Shown here piece after piece: positions 10,024-22,199 of a stretch of 64,000 bases of DNA. This DNA comes from Plasmopara viticola (lineage: Eukaryota > Oomycota > Peronosporomycetes > Peronosporales > Peronosporaceae). The notes under the pieces are model-generated. The model ran no database searches. It was given only the letters and a program-made list of their open reading frames with translations, and was not told where the DNA came from. The stretch lies in NCBI GenBank assembly GCA_001695595.3, contig MBPM02000027.1, forward strand, positions 248,001 to 312,000. Direction: 5' to 3'. Position 1 is the first letter of the stretch. Each line of letters begins with the position of its first letter. Made by a program: the position numbers and the translations under genes.

Positions 10024-11091
10024 CTACAAGTGTTTCATTCGAAGTACCTCGTTGGCGGCTTCCTGCTCCTCTGTCACGTCGCTGCGGTGAATGAGGTAGC
10101 GGAAATGCTGGGCCGAGCGGATCTCCAACTCAAAGGACATGAGAAACTTCTTGTCCACGGGGTCGATCAAATGTAGGATGCGGTATTGCTGATCGCGATT
10201 AGCCTCAAACCAGGTGTCGCAACGGTCAAAAAACAGCACATTGTTCCACTGCATGGAATCGTTAAAAGCCTTGTCGTAACACTCTTGAAAGCGGTCGATA
10301 TGAATGCACACGTGGTGACCGTCGTACTCGCCTTTGTTCTCCTTCTGAGACTCTTGCTCATCAAAAACGATGGTTTGGATGGGTCCACAAAATACTAATG
10401 TGCGATAGAGGTCCACATTGCCCTCCTTCTTCTGGACTAATGTCTTTGCCCCCAGGTAGTGCTCAAAAAAGCGGGATATACCTTGAGCAATACCAGGACG
10501 ACAAGGGTACAACAAAAATGGTAGGCCCTGGGGCACACCAGCAACGTCGTTGGTCACTGGCAGCGCTTTTCCCAGCGATAGATTAATGGAGTTATAGTTG
10601 TGCGGTGTTACATTGAGACACAACTCGTTGCCGTACGGGTCGTTCACCTTGAGATGATCATACTCAGATACGTCAAATAGCATGTGCCATTTATCCTGCG
10701 GGTAGTCAACTGTCGTTTTCGCCCCGCGGTTCACGCGCTTAAACGCAAATTTAGTGCTTTTGAGCTCGTCAGCTACAGATGCGAGGCTTTTTTCCATAGC
10801 ATCCAAGTCAGGCACGTACAGGAAGATAGTAGCATTAATGCACTCATCCTTAGGCTGACCCGTAAATAAGTGAAATTGGTGGCGTCCGGCATAATTGGCC
10901 CAAAAGTGGTAGGCGAGACGAGGGTCGCGCGAGCACTGCAGGCCGCGCATGTAGAAAATGTAGACAGGGGCGGTCTCAGAGCATTTGTCAGTATTGGAGA
11001 GATTAATGTGCTCCAAAAATTTTAAGTTGCCCGCATCCTCAAAGGCCTTAATCGTCTCCTCCTTGCTCCACGTCACTTCTGTCCCAGTCAT
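10024..11091 (-). CDS. VOC (glyoxalase/bleomycin-resistance)-like protein
   Basis: 355 residues in one exon. Several features suggest two or more beta-alpha-beta-beta-beta modules of the vicinal-oxygen-chelate superfamily. These are HQFHLFTGQPKDE and IFLYVPDLDAMEKSL, a DPYGNELCLN block like the conserved DPxGNxxEL strand, FLLYPCRPGIAQGISRFFEHYLGAK (start of a second module), and HHVCIHIDRFQECYDKAF. Metal-ligand residues cannot be assigned with certainty, so a dioxygenase or isomerase activity is not claimed. No signal peptide or membrane segment is present, which suggests a cytosolic protein. It is divergently arranged with the PH/EF/TPR gene, the start codons being only 72 bases apart. It could instead be an oomycete-specific protein with a coincidental VOC-like pattern. 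Confidence 0.6.
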   Translation of the reverse strand: MTGTEVTWSKEETIKAFEDAGNLKFLEHINLSNTDKCSETAPVYIFYMRGLQCSRDPRLAYHFWANYAGRHQFHLFTGQPKDECINATIFLYVPDLDAMEKSLASVADELKSTKFAFKRVNRGAKTTVDYPQDKWHMLFDVSEYDHLKVNDPYGNELCLNVTPHNYNSINLSLGKALPVTNDVAGVPQGLPFLLYPCRPGIAQGISRFFEHYLGAKTLVQKKEGNVDLYRTLVFCGPIQTIVFDEQESQKENKGEYDGHHVCIHIDRFQECYDKAFNDSMQWNNVLFFDRCDTWFEANRDQQYRILHLIDPVDKKFLMSFELEIRSAQHFRYLIHRSDVTEEQEAANEVLRMKHL

Positions 11092-11163
11092 GATTCAATG
11101 GCTGTGCTTGGTAAACGCACGTCAATTTTGCAAATGGAACATAATTCAGCGAACCCTGTCAAA

Positions 11164-14100
11164 ATGAATTTTACAATCACTCTAGATTCAAGTGAAACGA
11201 CGACGTTTGGGCACGTTCCGATGGAGCCAAAATCCGGCAAGCTGCACAAGGTGCAGCGCATTTGCGGCAGTTTTCTGTGTCTTGCACTAAGTTTTTAACT
11301 TTGATCTTAACAGCTTGGATCAGGCCTGTTTGGACCGAAATGGACAGAAAAATGGGTGCATCTCGACGGAACGCTTCTCAAATGCTTTCCCATGGCCGTG
11401 CAGCAGCAAGTATTTTCTCTTGGTAGCTCGCGACAAAGCAGTACTTACGAGCTCATGGATTACAAGTTTGCGGTGGCCGATGAAGTCTGTACACTTTAAA
11501 TACGAGCACTAGTGCGAAGAACTGACTATCTGCTTCATGTAGAAAAAATTGAACCGAAAGTTTACCTTTCAGCTCGAGTCCGTTCAAAAGGTACCTGTCA
11601 CTTGATACATAAACCAGCACGATATTCAATTATTGCTGAAAAATGTCTTGTTAAGTCGTCCAAAGTGGTGACATTTGCGTGTTTAAGTGAGAAGGAGCTG
11701 GTGGAGTGGAGACTTGCACTGCAGGTTTGTTTTTCTTGTATTTGAGATCGTCAAGTCAAGGCGCTTGAATTGTTAACATAATGCCAGTAGTCGCGTTTAT
11801 GCTTTTCAGCCGATACTACAGTTTCTCCAGTGTATGATGTTGTTAAATCTTGACTTTAGAGTACAAACTGACGTCGTGCTTGTTCGGCAGAATCGCCGAA
11901 AAGATTCGACGGGCTGCCGAAATGTTTTCCAAGGTATGTTTTTAAGATTTATCATTGTGACAAGACTTTTAATGGTGACTTATTGTTATTTTGTCATGAA
12001 AGGTCGATATACGAAACACTGGAAGAATTGATTTCGGAAAACTTCGCGAAATGCTGCAAACTATATCTTTTTACACCTAACTTTGATATGCATGCGTGTA
12101 TCTCCACTATCTTGTGCTGGTTTCTTTCATCGTGTTTGTTCTTTGCGTTTACGTTGGCTGGGAAGGGAAGGACTCGGAATTTAGGCTGATGCAGCAACAA
12201 CTTGGGCGCGGCCGCCAGAGAGAAATCACTCAAACAAGGTTTCTTGCCTGGCTCCAGAGTTACTATTGTGGGCAAGAAGTGACAGCACGGATGCAATTGG
12301 AGCGATTGAATAACCAAACAATTGTAGAAGTTGGACAGCCGCCTAAAAATAAGACCTTGGACAGCTCCAATGCTCGTGTCTTGGCATCAAAATGCGTTAA
12401 TTCTCAGCGAAGAGAGGATTGGGATCAAACATACAAAGCTTTTGGGTACAAAAACGATATCACCGACATAATTGGTAATGGGTCAAAGATATCAGCGTTT
12501 TTTGCAAACTTTCGTCAGACAGCTGAGCAATTAGTGATAAAAATCGTGGAAGAGATGGCATTTAATTACGCGGATAAAACTGTACAACCTCAGCCTCTCG
12601 ATGGCGACGACTTTTTCGCAACGGATAATGTTCAGCATTTGAGATCTTTGCTTCCGATGATTCTTAAATATCAGTGCGACGGATTACTGGTTTATATGTG
12701 TTCCAATATTTCAGCAGATGGTGAAGTCTATGAAAAGATGCAGCATGCAGAGTGTGTTGCCGTGTTCCACAAGCTTGTTGGCCACCAAATTCGTGCTGCG
12801 AGAGTAGTACGGAAAGCACTCGAGGAATTTGATGACGATACACAACCGAGTCGACAAGATAGTATACTACAGGTTCCTCTTCAGTGTGCTGTAGATCATG
12901 TCGGGTTCCGCGCATTCGTCATCGCATCCTCCCAACCAGTATTGATTAGTACGCGACAAAACTTGAAGAGTCTAATGAAGAATAGTGACATGCAGCGGCT
13001 AAATGTCGAGCTGAAGCTTGTGCTCGACGATCTTGGACTTTTCACAGATAGCTTGCACGCTCAAAATGATGACCAGGTCACATCACATGATATGTGTCCG
13101 ATCCCTGCCTACTTTCCTGCCAGTGCAGGTTTTAGTGTTGAGGCACAAGAAGGTGTTTTGGCTTTCAAATTACAAAACCTTATGGATGTTATTCCAGCTG
13201 ATTTATCAAGCGATGAGTCTGATGCGATAGCGGATACTGTTTTGCTGCACAAAATGCGTCCTGAGTTTGTGCGAATGCATGGAAATAGCTTGCCGCTTTG
13301 CTCGAATGCTTACCTTACAATCAATCAGCAGGAAAATTGTGCCTCAAGCAAGTCTGAAGTGGAGAAGAGATTGCTCCAGCAGTCAATTAAAAGCGCGCAT
13401 GAGTGCTTGCAAACCATCATCATTCCGGAATTTGTTGCTGATCTTGAAAATGGAATGGTTCAAGTGATTGATAGCCGGTCACTAACACGAGCTTTACACG
13501 GAGAGGGTATCAATGTACGCTATCTTGCGTCTTGCTACAAGTTGGCATCTTTGAAGCACGTTCGGCGAGCGTTACTCGCAGAAATGGTGGCTCGAGCCAG
13601 CAAAGTTGAATTTAGAGCATCACTGCGAGCGATTCTTTCAAAGACAACAGCTACGATTTTAAGGCAAGCGTCAAAGGATGGAGGCGAGGGCAATTACAAG
13701 ATTGATGTTACTACAGCTCGCGCTCTTGCTAAGATGGTCCTTCTCCAGGAAGTTTCTCAAATTACGGTGGAATTTTTCAATCTCGTGCTCGGAATTTCGT
13801 CTCTTGACTCGAAAACGTTTTGGAATGAGAGACTTTTGCCGCAGATGCGTGATAAATTTGGTACGCTAGGCGACGAGTTGACGTGGGATAGCATCGTTAG
13901 TGAGGACATGCTTCATATGCCTCAATTGTTCCACGCGCTTCAAGTCCAAACCGGCGTTTGCTGTATGGATCACTTGTCTTACAATTTTAAAGGTATAACT
14001 CCCATTGTGCGCGATTGCATCCAAAGCATCAATCCACGTACAAAGCTACTCGCGCGGAGTCTAGCAAAGTGCGAAAAATTTATAGAAAATGCCGATGCTT

Positions 14101-15653
14101 TTCTAGCTGCAAAAGAGTTTAACAGTGCTCTTTCAAGTATCGTATTTCATATTTCGATACTAGAGACCGCTTCGAGTGATGTGCACAACTTTTCGTTGTG
14201 CCACTTGCTTACATGCGCTGCAGATATCTTATTGGCGATGAATTTGCTTGACAAGGCAGAACAGTCAGCAGTCTTTGCGATCGAGGAGTCTTGTAAGAAT
14301 CACGCGGAGCTAGCACGAGTGTATACGCTTCTCATGAAGCTGAAACATGCATCGAGTGACTTGGTGGGAGCTCAAGAATGTTTTGCGAAAGCTTTGCAGC
14401 TCATTCAGTGGCACCTCGGGCCCGTCCATCCTCTGCTTTGCGACACGTACATGACAATGACTGAAATTCTCTGCGACTTAGGTAAGCTTGAGCAAGCGGT
14501 GGAAGTTATGCAGAATTGTGTGGCCCTCGTACGCGATTGCTTTGGCAAAACTAGCCTTCTTTACGCTGATGTTAGACGACAACAAGGGATGTTGATGTTC
14601 GCGGCAAACTCTACGAATGCTGAAGCAGTTATTGGAATATTAGAGGATGCGTATTCAGTGTACGAAAAACATTTTCACGATCCCGTAGAGGACGTAGCTG
14701 TGTACAAAGAGTTTGCAGCCGAGTGCTGCTATGTGCTCGCTTCTCTGCAAGTACAAGTAAACGGAGGCCACGCTGCAGAACCTGCCTACGAAGTTTCGCT
14801 CGCCGGTCTTAATCTACGCAAGGAAGTGCTTTCGTCAAGCCATGAAGAAATAATGAAATCCTATTTGCAACTCGGACGCTTGTCTCAAGATCTAGGAGAG
14901 GATTATCGAGCTGTAGAATACTTCAAGCCTGCTTTGTCCATTATGAAAGTGCTTCATGACGATAAACATATCGACCAAATTCGCAGCATCACCCAATTGA
15001 TGCTCCAACTACACCTTCAAACGCTATCGCAAGAAAAGCGCAACGTGAGTTCTTCGTTTCGTTGGTTTAAATTACGTGTGATACGTGGTGTTCATCTATA
15101 ATTGCGCTGTATATTTCCACAGATTGTTGACAAGACAGCAAAGCGATACGCTAAGCAATGGCCTCACTTTTCGGCATTGGACGCACTTTCAGATATTGTA
15201 CCTACAAATGACGTCGGCGAAGAGATAGCGCTGCTGACATTTGTGATGAAGAATCTCTTTCACCTTGAGCCGATCGACTACGTGGACTTGCTGATTGAAA
15301 AAACAAGCCTGGAATTTCAAGAATACCGCAAGCAGTACAACTTCAACTTTGCCGGTACCTTGCATCGCAGTAACACCGGTGCACCATCACCTCAGTCTGC
15401 ATTGCTTCACTCCCCCAGTGGTCGATTTTCTTCTTTTTCGGGGTCTGGGACCTTTTCTTCTCCAGGCTCACCCCGGGCTCCTTTGTCTCCAATGCGCCAC
15501 CCTACTCTCTTTCCACCGTCTCCACGCAGTCAATCATCCTTTAATCAGCTGGACTGCAGCTTCTTAAAAAGTAGCACGGGAGATTTTACGAACGGTGGGC
15601 AGTTGGCCGCCGTACTCTTCCTTATTGATTACACAACCGAGTCTAATATATAA
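11164..15653 (+). CDS. Large PH / EF-hand / TPR protein
   Basis: Multi-exon gene of roughly 1250 residues. The first exon is 11164-11250. A PH domain follows: it starts at 11314 with GLFGPKWTEKWVHLDGTLLKC and closes with VTFACLSEKELVEWRLALQ at about 11725. Next come LFGRIAEKIRRAAEMFSK and an EF-hand-like loop, VDIRNTGRIDFGKLREML (11869-12058). A very long exon then runs from about 12170 to 15044 and is spliced in phase 0 to 15123-15653. The long exon ends in kinesin-light-chain-like TPRs (AQECFAKALQLIQWHLGPVHPLL, then EQAVEVMQNCVALVRDCFGK). The tail is Ser/Pro-rich. Two junctions, inside the PH domain (about 11480-11520) and after the EF-hand, could not be closed and may hide small exons or frameshifts. 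PH suggests membrane recruitment and TPR suggests partner binding; the role is unknown. Confidence 0.75.
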
Positions 15654-15721
15654 TCATGATACATTTTCACCTGTTCATGTCACTAAAACGAATAAGGACA
15701 GTGATGGTAGCACGTTTCTAA

Positions 15722-18700
15722 ATGGCGCCGGTGCCTTCCTGGACTCGCGAGTGGCGGCCGCTCGCTAGGCAATTATGCGCGCACATAATCTACAACAACC
15801 AGATGAATGAAGAAGATCAGTCTTTAATCTTCAAAGAGATGCTGTTTCTACGCGCTGATCGTGTCGTTGGGCAATTGTTTTCGCATCGGTTCATGGATTC
15901 CGTGCCTCGGGACGTTCTAGTTCAAACCCAAGCACTCGCTACAAAATTTCGTGTACATTTGCTTGAAGATCGAGCCGATAGACTACTACTTTTATCTTCA
16001 AAATGCGATTACCAAGTGCTGAAGCTATTGCTGGAGCTAGCGATGAACCCGACGGCTGCCACCGACCAGGAGGTAGCGGTAGATTTAGATACCAAGAGCA
16101 AGTGGCAAACGGTACTGCAAGAGGAGCAACATAATGTTGAAAGACTTGAGCTTTTACAAGAGCAGCTGGTTGATGAACTTTTCCAAATTTCTTCGAATGA
16201 CGAGTGGTATCAGGCTTGGGAGGATAGTGACGAAGACGAACGCGATTGGGACATAGGCAGCGCTGATGAACGTGCAACGGAGATTCCTCGCAATGTGGGT
16301 TCTCATTGTTGTAAAGCAAAAAGGTTTGGAGAAGCGCCAAATGACGAAGATGTCAAAGAGCAGGAGCAAGCTGGAAGTGTGCTGGAAGAGCAAGCTGCAC
16401 GACAGGAAATAGAATGGCACAAATGGTTGGAGTTATCGGACGATGAATTGCAGCAGCATGAGATCCTTTCTCGATATTTTCCAGAAATAAGTGCCAGTGA
16501 TAAAGAATTAGAGGAGGCTGATAATGATCCGACAGTTGTTTTAGATAAAAAATTCATGGTCCCTTTTACAATGGAACGACCTTGGTTATTGTGTGAAACG
16601 GTGATGAATAGCGCAGAGGCTTCGTCACCAACCGGGGACATTATTTCAAGTCGACTTATCCATGAAGAAACTGTAGTGGGTCTGGTTTTCGAGGCGTTGC
16701 ATGGTACTGATTCTTTTCTATTTGATTTCTACCCTGTCAACCCCACGCCTCCAATTTTCAGTGCTGATTTTCGAACGATGGCTGCAAAGAGGTCAAGAAA
16801 CTCCCAAAACGTGGTCTTAGGGCATATCTCTCCTCTAACATTTCAGCATGTGTTAGACGATTTTGCGGAAGCAGCGTCCGAGGTGCAAATGCTGCGGGAT
16901 CTTGTGTATTTTATTCATGAAAGGCGTAATTACAACGAGCAGCTTCGTTGCGAGACGCTGGAGGGCTTGGCTGATGCTTTGTCTGGAATAATAAAAAGTT
17001 TAATGAACTCGATGAATGACGTAGAGCAGCAGACATATGTCTTGACTGAAAAAGATTCGCGTCCGTGGTCAGGATTGAACTCGCGTCAAATTACTCTGAT
17101 TGGACTTTTAGGCGGCTTAAAAGAAATTTTTAAGACGGTCTCGTGGCTGAAAGGAATTTTAAAGAAGTGCTTTAAAGGCTTGGCCCATCGATGTTGGCAT
17201 CAAATAAAACGTGCTGAGCAAGCAAAATGTGTACTTGATTCATTGTATTGCATAATGGAAGTAGAATATGTTGAAGGTGTGGCAGCCGAGGAAAATACTA
17301 GGAGTACGGCTTGCTTATCACGGTCCGATGCGCTGTTGCATCTTTTTATTGGGACGCTGACGCCATATTTAGGTGTATTAAACCGAATGGTCTTTGAACG
17401 AGGGCACTTTGAAACAATTCCTTTAGAAGGCGAGTTGTTTTTTGGTAAACCTGCCTCAGTGGACGTTTGTGCTGCCCCCTTGCGCGAACACTACCAGACT
17501 TTTCGAGAATCTCTCATGTCGATGGCGCCTTTTCAAGTGATTCAATCTCTTGTGCCGAAGTTTTTAGAACCCATGACATCGTTGGTCCATGAAGCGTTGA
17601 CTCGTCGACAGCTGCAAAATTGTTTATTACAAAAGCAGCATGCCTCAGTCGATCCCTTGACGCCTCCCGTGGTCGAAATCTCTTTGCAAGAATTGTTATT
17701 AGGTGAGCTTGAAAGGAGGGGGTACAAACGGATCTGTGGGAATTCTTTAGTGTTAACGGTCACAGAGCGCAACACTAAAGAAGACACACTGTCTTTACAG
17801 CAAATTATGCTGAAGTGCGTGCCTTTCAACAGAGTTTTTAAACAATGTCTTACTATGCACCTTGAAAACAAGGTAACGACGTTCGGAGTGTTTAATGTAT
17901 TTCCAAATGTGTGCTTAACTGCGATGCAATATACTGTAGTGTCATGAGCTCAATACTCAAATTACAAGTACGTTTCGAGATAAAATGAACTATATGGATC
18001 ATGTGGAAGCTCTTCGATTGTTTGTTCTCATGGAACAGGTAAATATCAATGTACAAACGATAGCACCCGTATACAACGCTTATTGCGCTATGTTTTGTGT
18101 ACTGTAGCAAGATGTGCTCAACATTTTTAGTAAGAGATTGGTCGACCACATGCAAAAAAATCCCGTTGCGTGGGCAGACAGCGAAAAAATTAACGATTTT
18201 CATCAGAGTGCCATTCAAGGAGCTTTCGAGGACAATTTTTTGTCATCTTTGCAGAGAAAAATCGGCGGTCGCTTGTGTCTTCGTGTCGACTTTAACCTGC
18301 TGGATAGTGCTTCCAGCGACGCGAGTATCAATATCGCGGCAATGAAGTGCCTACATTTCAAATTTGCTCTGCCACCGCCACTACGAGTCTTGTTTAGCGC
18401 GTCGATCATGCAAAAGTACTCAACACTTGGAATTTTTTTATTGCAAGCAAAGGCTGTGGAGTCAACTTTGGTCAAGGTAAGATTCTTCAAATCATTCTAC
18501 GTAGTCTAATATCAGCATTTGATGAACTCATGCCAAACTTGAAACCCTTTACAGTTCAAGTCCACCATTCGCCATCGCCGAAGTTACTATCTGTATTGAA
18601 TTGGATGGCGTTGTAGTATAATGTTGCATTGTTTATGACTCATCGTACTTTATTGTAGTATTGAAAAAGAGTTGCGGCAAGCGCTTCTTACAATTGCTGA

Positions 18701-19493
18701 CATGCTTCACTACACGAAGACCTTGCTCAACTATCTGACGAGTCAGGTAAGATATGGTTGAGCCAGATAAGAGTCGTTTGAATGTAATATCAAAACTTTC
18801 TTTGACAGCTATCAAGCGAAAAATGGTCCGAGTGTTGCAAAATGCTGCAAGCCTCACGAAGTTTGACTGAGGTAGAACCAGAACATTTTACTCGCATGTT
18901 ATGAGTCCGTTTTGTAATGACTTGTTTGGATCCTTAACGTCAAGATGGATGCCACCCACGAGACGTATCTGGATCACCTGCTCAACCGCTTTTTTCTTTT
19001 CGACAAGGTACATTTAAATTTTATTGCCTTTTTGACAATAGCTTAACCTGCTAATTTATTTGTTATCAAATGTTAGCACGCGACCGTGATTCAGTACATC
19101 GTGACAACGTTCAACCACATCTTGCGCTTTGTGGGCCACGTCGATAAGTTTGTCGGTGAAGTAGACCGAAACTTGCGTCAATATTTTCCCGATTTGTCAA
19201 GTCAATCTGAGAAGTCTGACCAAAATTTTGCTGACAAGGCGTCGAATATCTCGCTCTTAGAGCACTCTGATTTTCGCGTTATTCGGTCTGAAATGACGCA
19301 GAGCTCAAGGGAATTTAAGCGGCTGTCGCATTTTCTTGTTGTGATGCTAACAGCCATGCAGAAGCACGGTGCCTCCCCTTACGTGGATGTAATCGTGACC
19401 CATCTCAACTACAATTACTTTTACCATCAAAAAGAGCATCCACGATTACCGCTCCGTGTGGTAGAAGCAAGTTCCACCAAAAACAACCGATGA
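15722..19493 (+). CDS. Gamma-tubulin complex component (GCP family)
   Basis: 1092 residues from eight exons: 15722-17872, 17949-18038, 18108-18476, 18555-18592, 18659-18746, 18809-18871, 18945-19007 and 19077-19493; all phases close. The C-terminal half is the GCP/Spc97-Spc98 fold: MDHVEALRLFVLMEQQDVLNIFSKRL, DFNLLD, FALPPPLRVLFSASIMQKYSTLGIFLLQAKAVES (the YxxLFxFLLxxKR-type gamma-tubulin-contact region), then DATHETYLDHLLNRFFLF and a long helical tail. The N-terminal 700 residues carry an acidic insert (about residues 160-260) and are longer than GCP2 or GCP3, so a GCP5/GCP6-like subunit is plausible. GCPs form the ring that nucleates microtubules at the spindle pole and basal body. The start is 68 bases after the stop of the upstream gene on the same strand. 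Confidence 0.88.
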
Positions 19494-20985
19494 GGTTATC
19501 TTACTCAATTGGCTATCAAGTTCAAAAGTGCTTCGGATATTTGGGGAAGTTTTGTAAAAATAGCCACCTTGATATTGTGGCTCACCTTATCTGCGACAAT
19601 GCTGCCACGAAAATCGGCACTAACACGTACTCCCACTCAACAACATTTCAGCTTGAAGCCCCCCGTCAAACATGAATTTAAGCATACATAATGAGTAATT
19701 AAGTAGCAGTTATATTGAAAGCTTTCCATACCTGTTTGGAGAAACTATGTCGGTATGCTGATGAGATCGAGATCGCGAGAACCTTCACAGTCTGCAAATG
19801 ATACCATGGAGCGCTGACAGCTTCAACTTGTTTATCAAAGAATGATTTCGTGAAGATGGAGACGTCTACGTCTATGTAGCTTTCTTTGCCAATGACTGAG
19901 ATCGTTTTGTTTGTAGGCTTTTGCAAGCCGGAAAAGACATTAGACTGCTTAAGATGAAATATAATCGATGTCAATTAGAATTAGACGTTAGCAATAAATT
20001 ACGTAAATTGAAATTGATAACGGCTAGGTACAGTTGATGGATGTGGCTTCAACGTATCCGGCTTTGATCAACTTTTTACTCGTCAATACACACTCCAAGT
20101 GACGAAAGGATTAAAATGTTATGACCGATATGACTATTGACTCATTATGAAACTAGTTCAGCCAATGCTTTTTAGGTAACAGCGGATTTGTATGCAGCCA
20201 CCCAATAGGGGATCATGCAACAAACTCTAGACGCAGCAACAACGTCGGTCTTTATTAATTATGGCGTGAAAACGAAAGCATATGGTGCTAATCCCTGTGC
20301 GAGACTGTCCTCGGTCGGCCCAAAGACAAAAAAATGCAGCAAGGAAGGTTTAAGAAGTGCAAACTCAAATGCTAGCGCAGGCTGCATGACCCGAGAGGCC
20401 AAAAGGTATCGGCGCCATGACAATGTTCGATGCAATAGATAACTCTATCTTACACCGAGTATGAGGAAGCGTTACAATCTCAGGCAACTGAGACTCAGTT
20501 TTTAGTCTTGATCAAATTCAACTCTATCCGTTTTTATTAGATTAGGACAGTGCCTTGAAGTTACGGTCTGTGACATCATACTATTGATATTATCTTGGGG
20601 AAAAACTTCGCATGCATTGAACGCAAAAAATGGCCACTTCTGGCAATACATTTGAAAAGTGCTCTGCAATGCAATAGACAGTGCAATGTACGAGCCTTAT
20701 AACGAGCTATCACGAACAGTATGTGTCATGCTAAAAGGTACAACCAGTCAGACAAGCCTGATGACGTTTTCAACAGCAGTAAAAATATAGCTCTTATGAG
20801 GAAGGAGCAAGCTCAAAAGCGGTGAGCCTTCTGATAGTATTCCCTTTTGACCGTTAACATAAGGCGATCATCTCACACGATTTACATGTAAAAGCCAAAA
20901 AAAGTTCAGCTCAAAGCATAAATTCAAAAGTGGCATTAAATCTTGATGTGAAATCGAAAAGCGCGTATTGAAAATGAATCAGATA

Positions 20986-21046
20986 GCGCTACGCGACTCA
21001 TATTGGTCTAAGCATTGATCTTAGAATAATACGAGTCGCGTAGCGC
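20986..21046. repeat. Imperfect 27-base inverted repeat (hairpin)
   Basis: Left arm 20986-21012 and right arm 21020-21046 pair over 27 bases with four mismatches around a 7-base loop (CATTGAT). The outer 14 bases, GCGCTACGCGACTC, pair perfectly with GAGTCGCGTAGCGC. The GC-rich outer stem stands out in an AT-rich setting. No known element was recognised. Confidence 0.8.
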
Positions 21047-21098
21047 ATTGCGACAACCAGGTGCTCTTAATAGCAGTTGTAGTCAATCTAAGTAGTCT

Positions 21099-21329
21099 TT
21101 GACACCGTCCTCGATGAGCATGGAATTTTATTTTTACTTTTCTCGCGCCATGCGAGACGAGCTAGGAGAACTGGTGTTGTTGCATTTTGTTGCACGAGAT
21201 CCTCGTGCAATTCTTGCGCGTGCGGAGATGTTCATCATCAAAGATTTAGACGTGTTTGACAATGACGGCGAAGATTTTCCACCAATGACGCCGTCATGTA
21301 ATGTTGATGACCCATCAAGCTTGCGGTGA
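21099..21329 (+). pseudogene. Coding-like fragment of unknown origin
   Basis: A 76-residue open frame with coding-like composition. It has an acidic C terminus (DLDVFDNDGEDFPP) and an ordered central part (RAMRDELGELVLLHFVARDPRAILARAEMF). No splice partners were found on either side, and no family was recognised. It may be an exon relic of a gene or of a transposon gag region. Confidence 0.25.
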
Positions 21330-22149
21330 GCGTGATGACCTTTAAATAAAAGGGCTGGATGGAGATAATGTCTCTAGGTGTCTCAAAGTTTATAATGTAA
21401 GCACACGAATAGGTACTTACGTGCAATACAGCAGTCGCGGCGGAATTCATTTCTGTCGTGACTTAATGCGTCAACAGACGCACATCGTATTACCGCACAT
21501 CTATGTGTAACATATGTGATCCCAATTTCTTGTTAGCCATTAGCTTAAGAAAGAGCTTTTAGACTTTGCTAATAGTTAACGACCCTTCTGACTTAGAAGG
21601 CCTGTCAATTTCTTCCACAGAAGGATACAATCATCACATCTATGGACGGAGTAAACTCGAGAACAGCTTGGTCGGAGGTTGCTTCATAGATTGACTCTTT
21701 TTATCGAGACCGAGAAAGTAACATTAAATACCAAGATTGGCTCCCAAGCTGTACGAATTGAGAGAATCACAGAGTCAAGCTCCAATGCTTTCTATGACCT
21801 TAGCTATGCTATTGAGAAGTGAACAATTCTCGAGCTACTGTCCAGCATGTAGAGACCCGTCGATCCTTTATCTGTAACAATACATGCCACTTGCGGCTGA
21901 GGCGTCTTCAGGACCAAGCGCGTCTTGATTGGGCAGCGGAATCTAATGGCTAGCTAGTCGTCTGGAATGCCGCGGATCACAGGCAATGCTTAGTAATTTA
22001 CAAAAGTATGACAAATTTTAGTGAGATATAGAACGTAAAGAGGGCTTCGTCCTGTGTCTCAAATTGTTCTTGAAAATCTAGCTTTCTGGCTGTTAAGACA
22101 TCCGTGAAAGGTTCAGTAAGCTAAAGACTGTCCTCATTACCTCCGAGGC

Positions 22150-22199
22150 GCCCGGAATTTACTGCTGGCACTCCGCCCGGAATTTACTGCTGGCACTCC
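22150..22199. repeat. Perfect 25-base tandem duplication
   Basis: Two identical 25-base units, 22150-22174 and 22175-22199, each starting CGCCCGGAATTTACTGCTGG. No mismatch separates them, so the duplication is recent or error-prone assembly must be considered. Confidence 0.9.
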
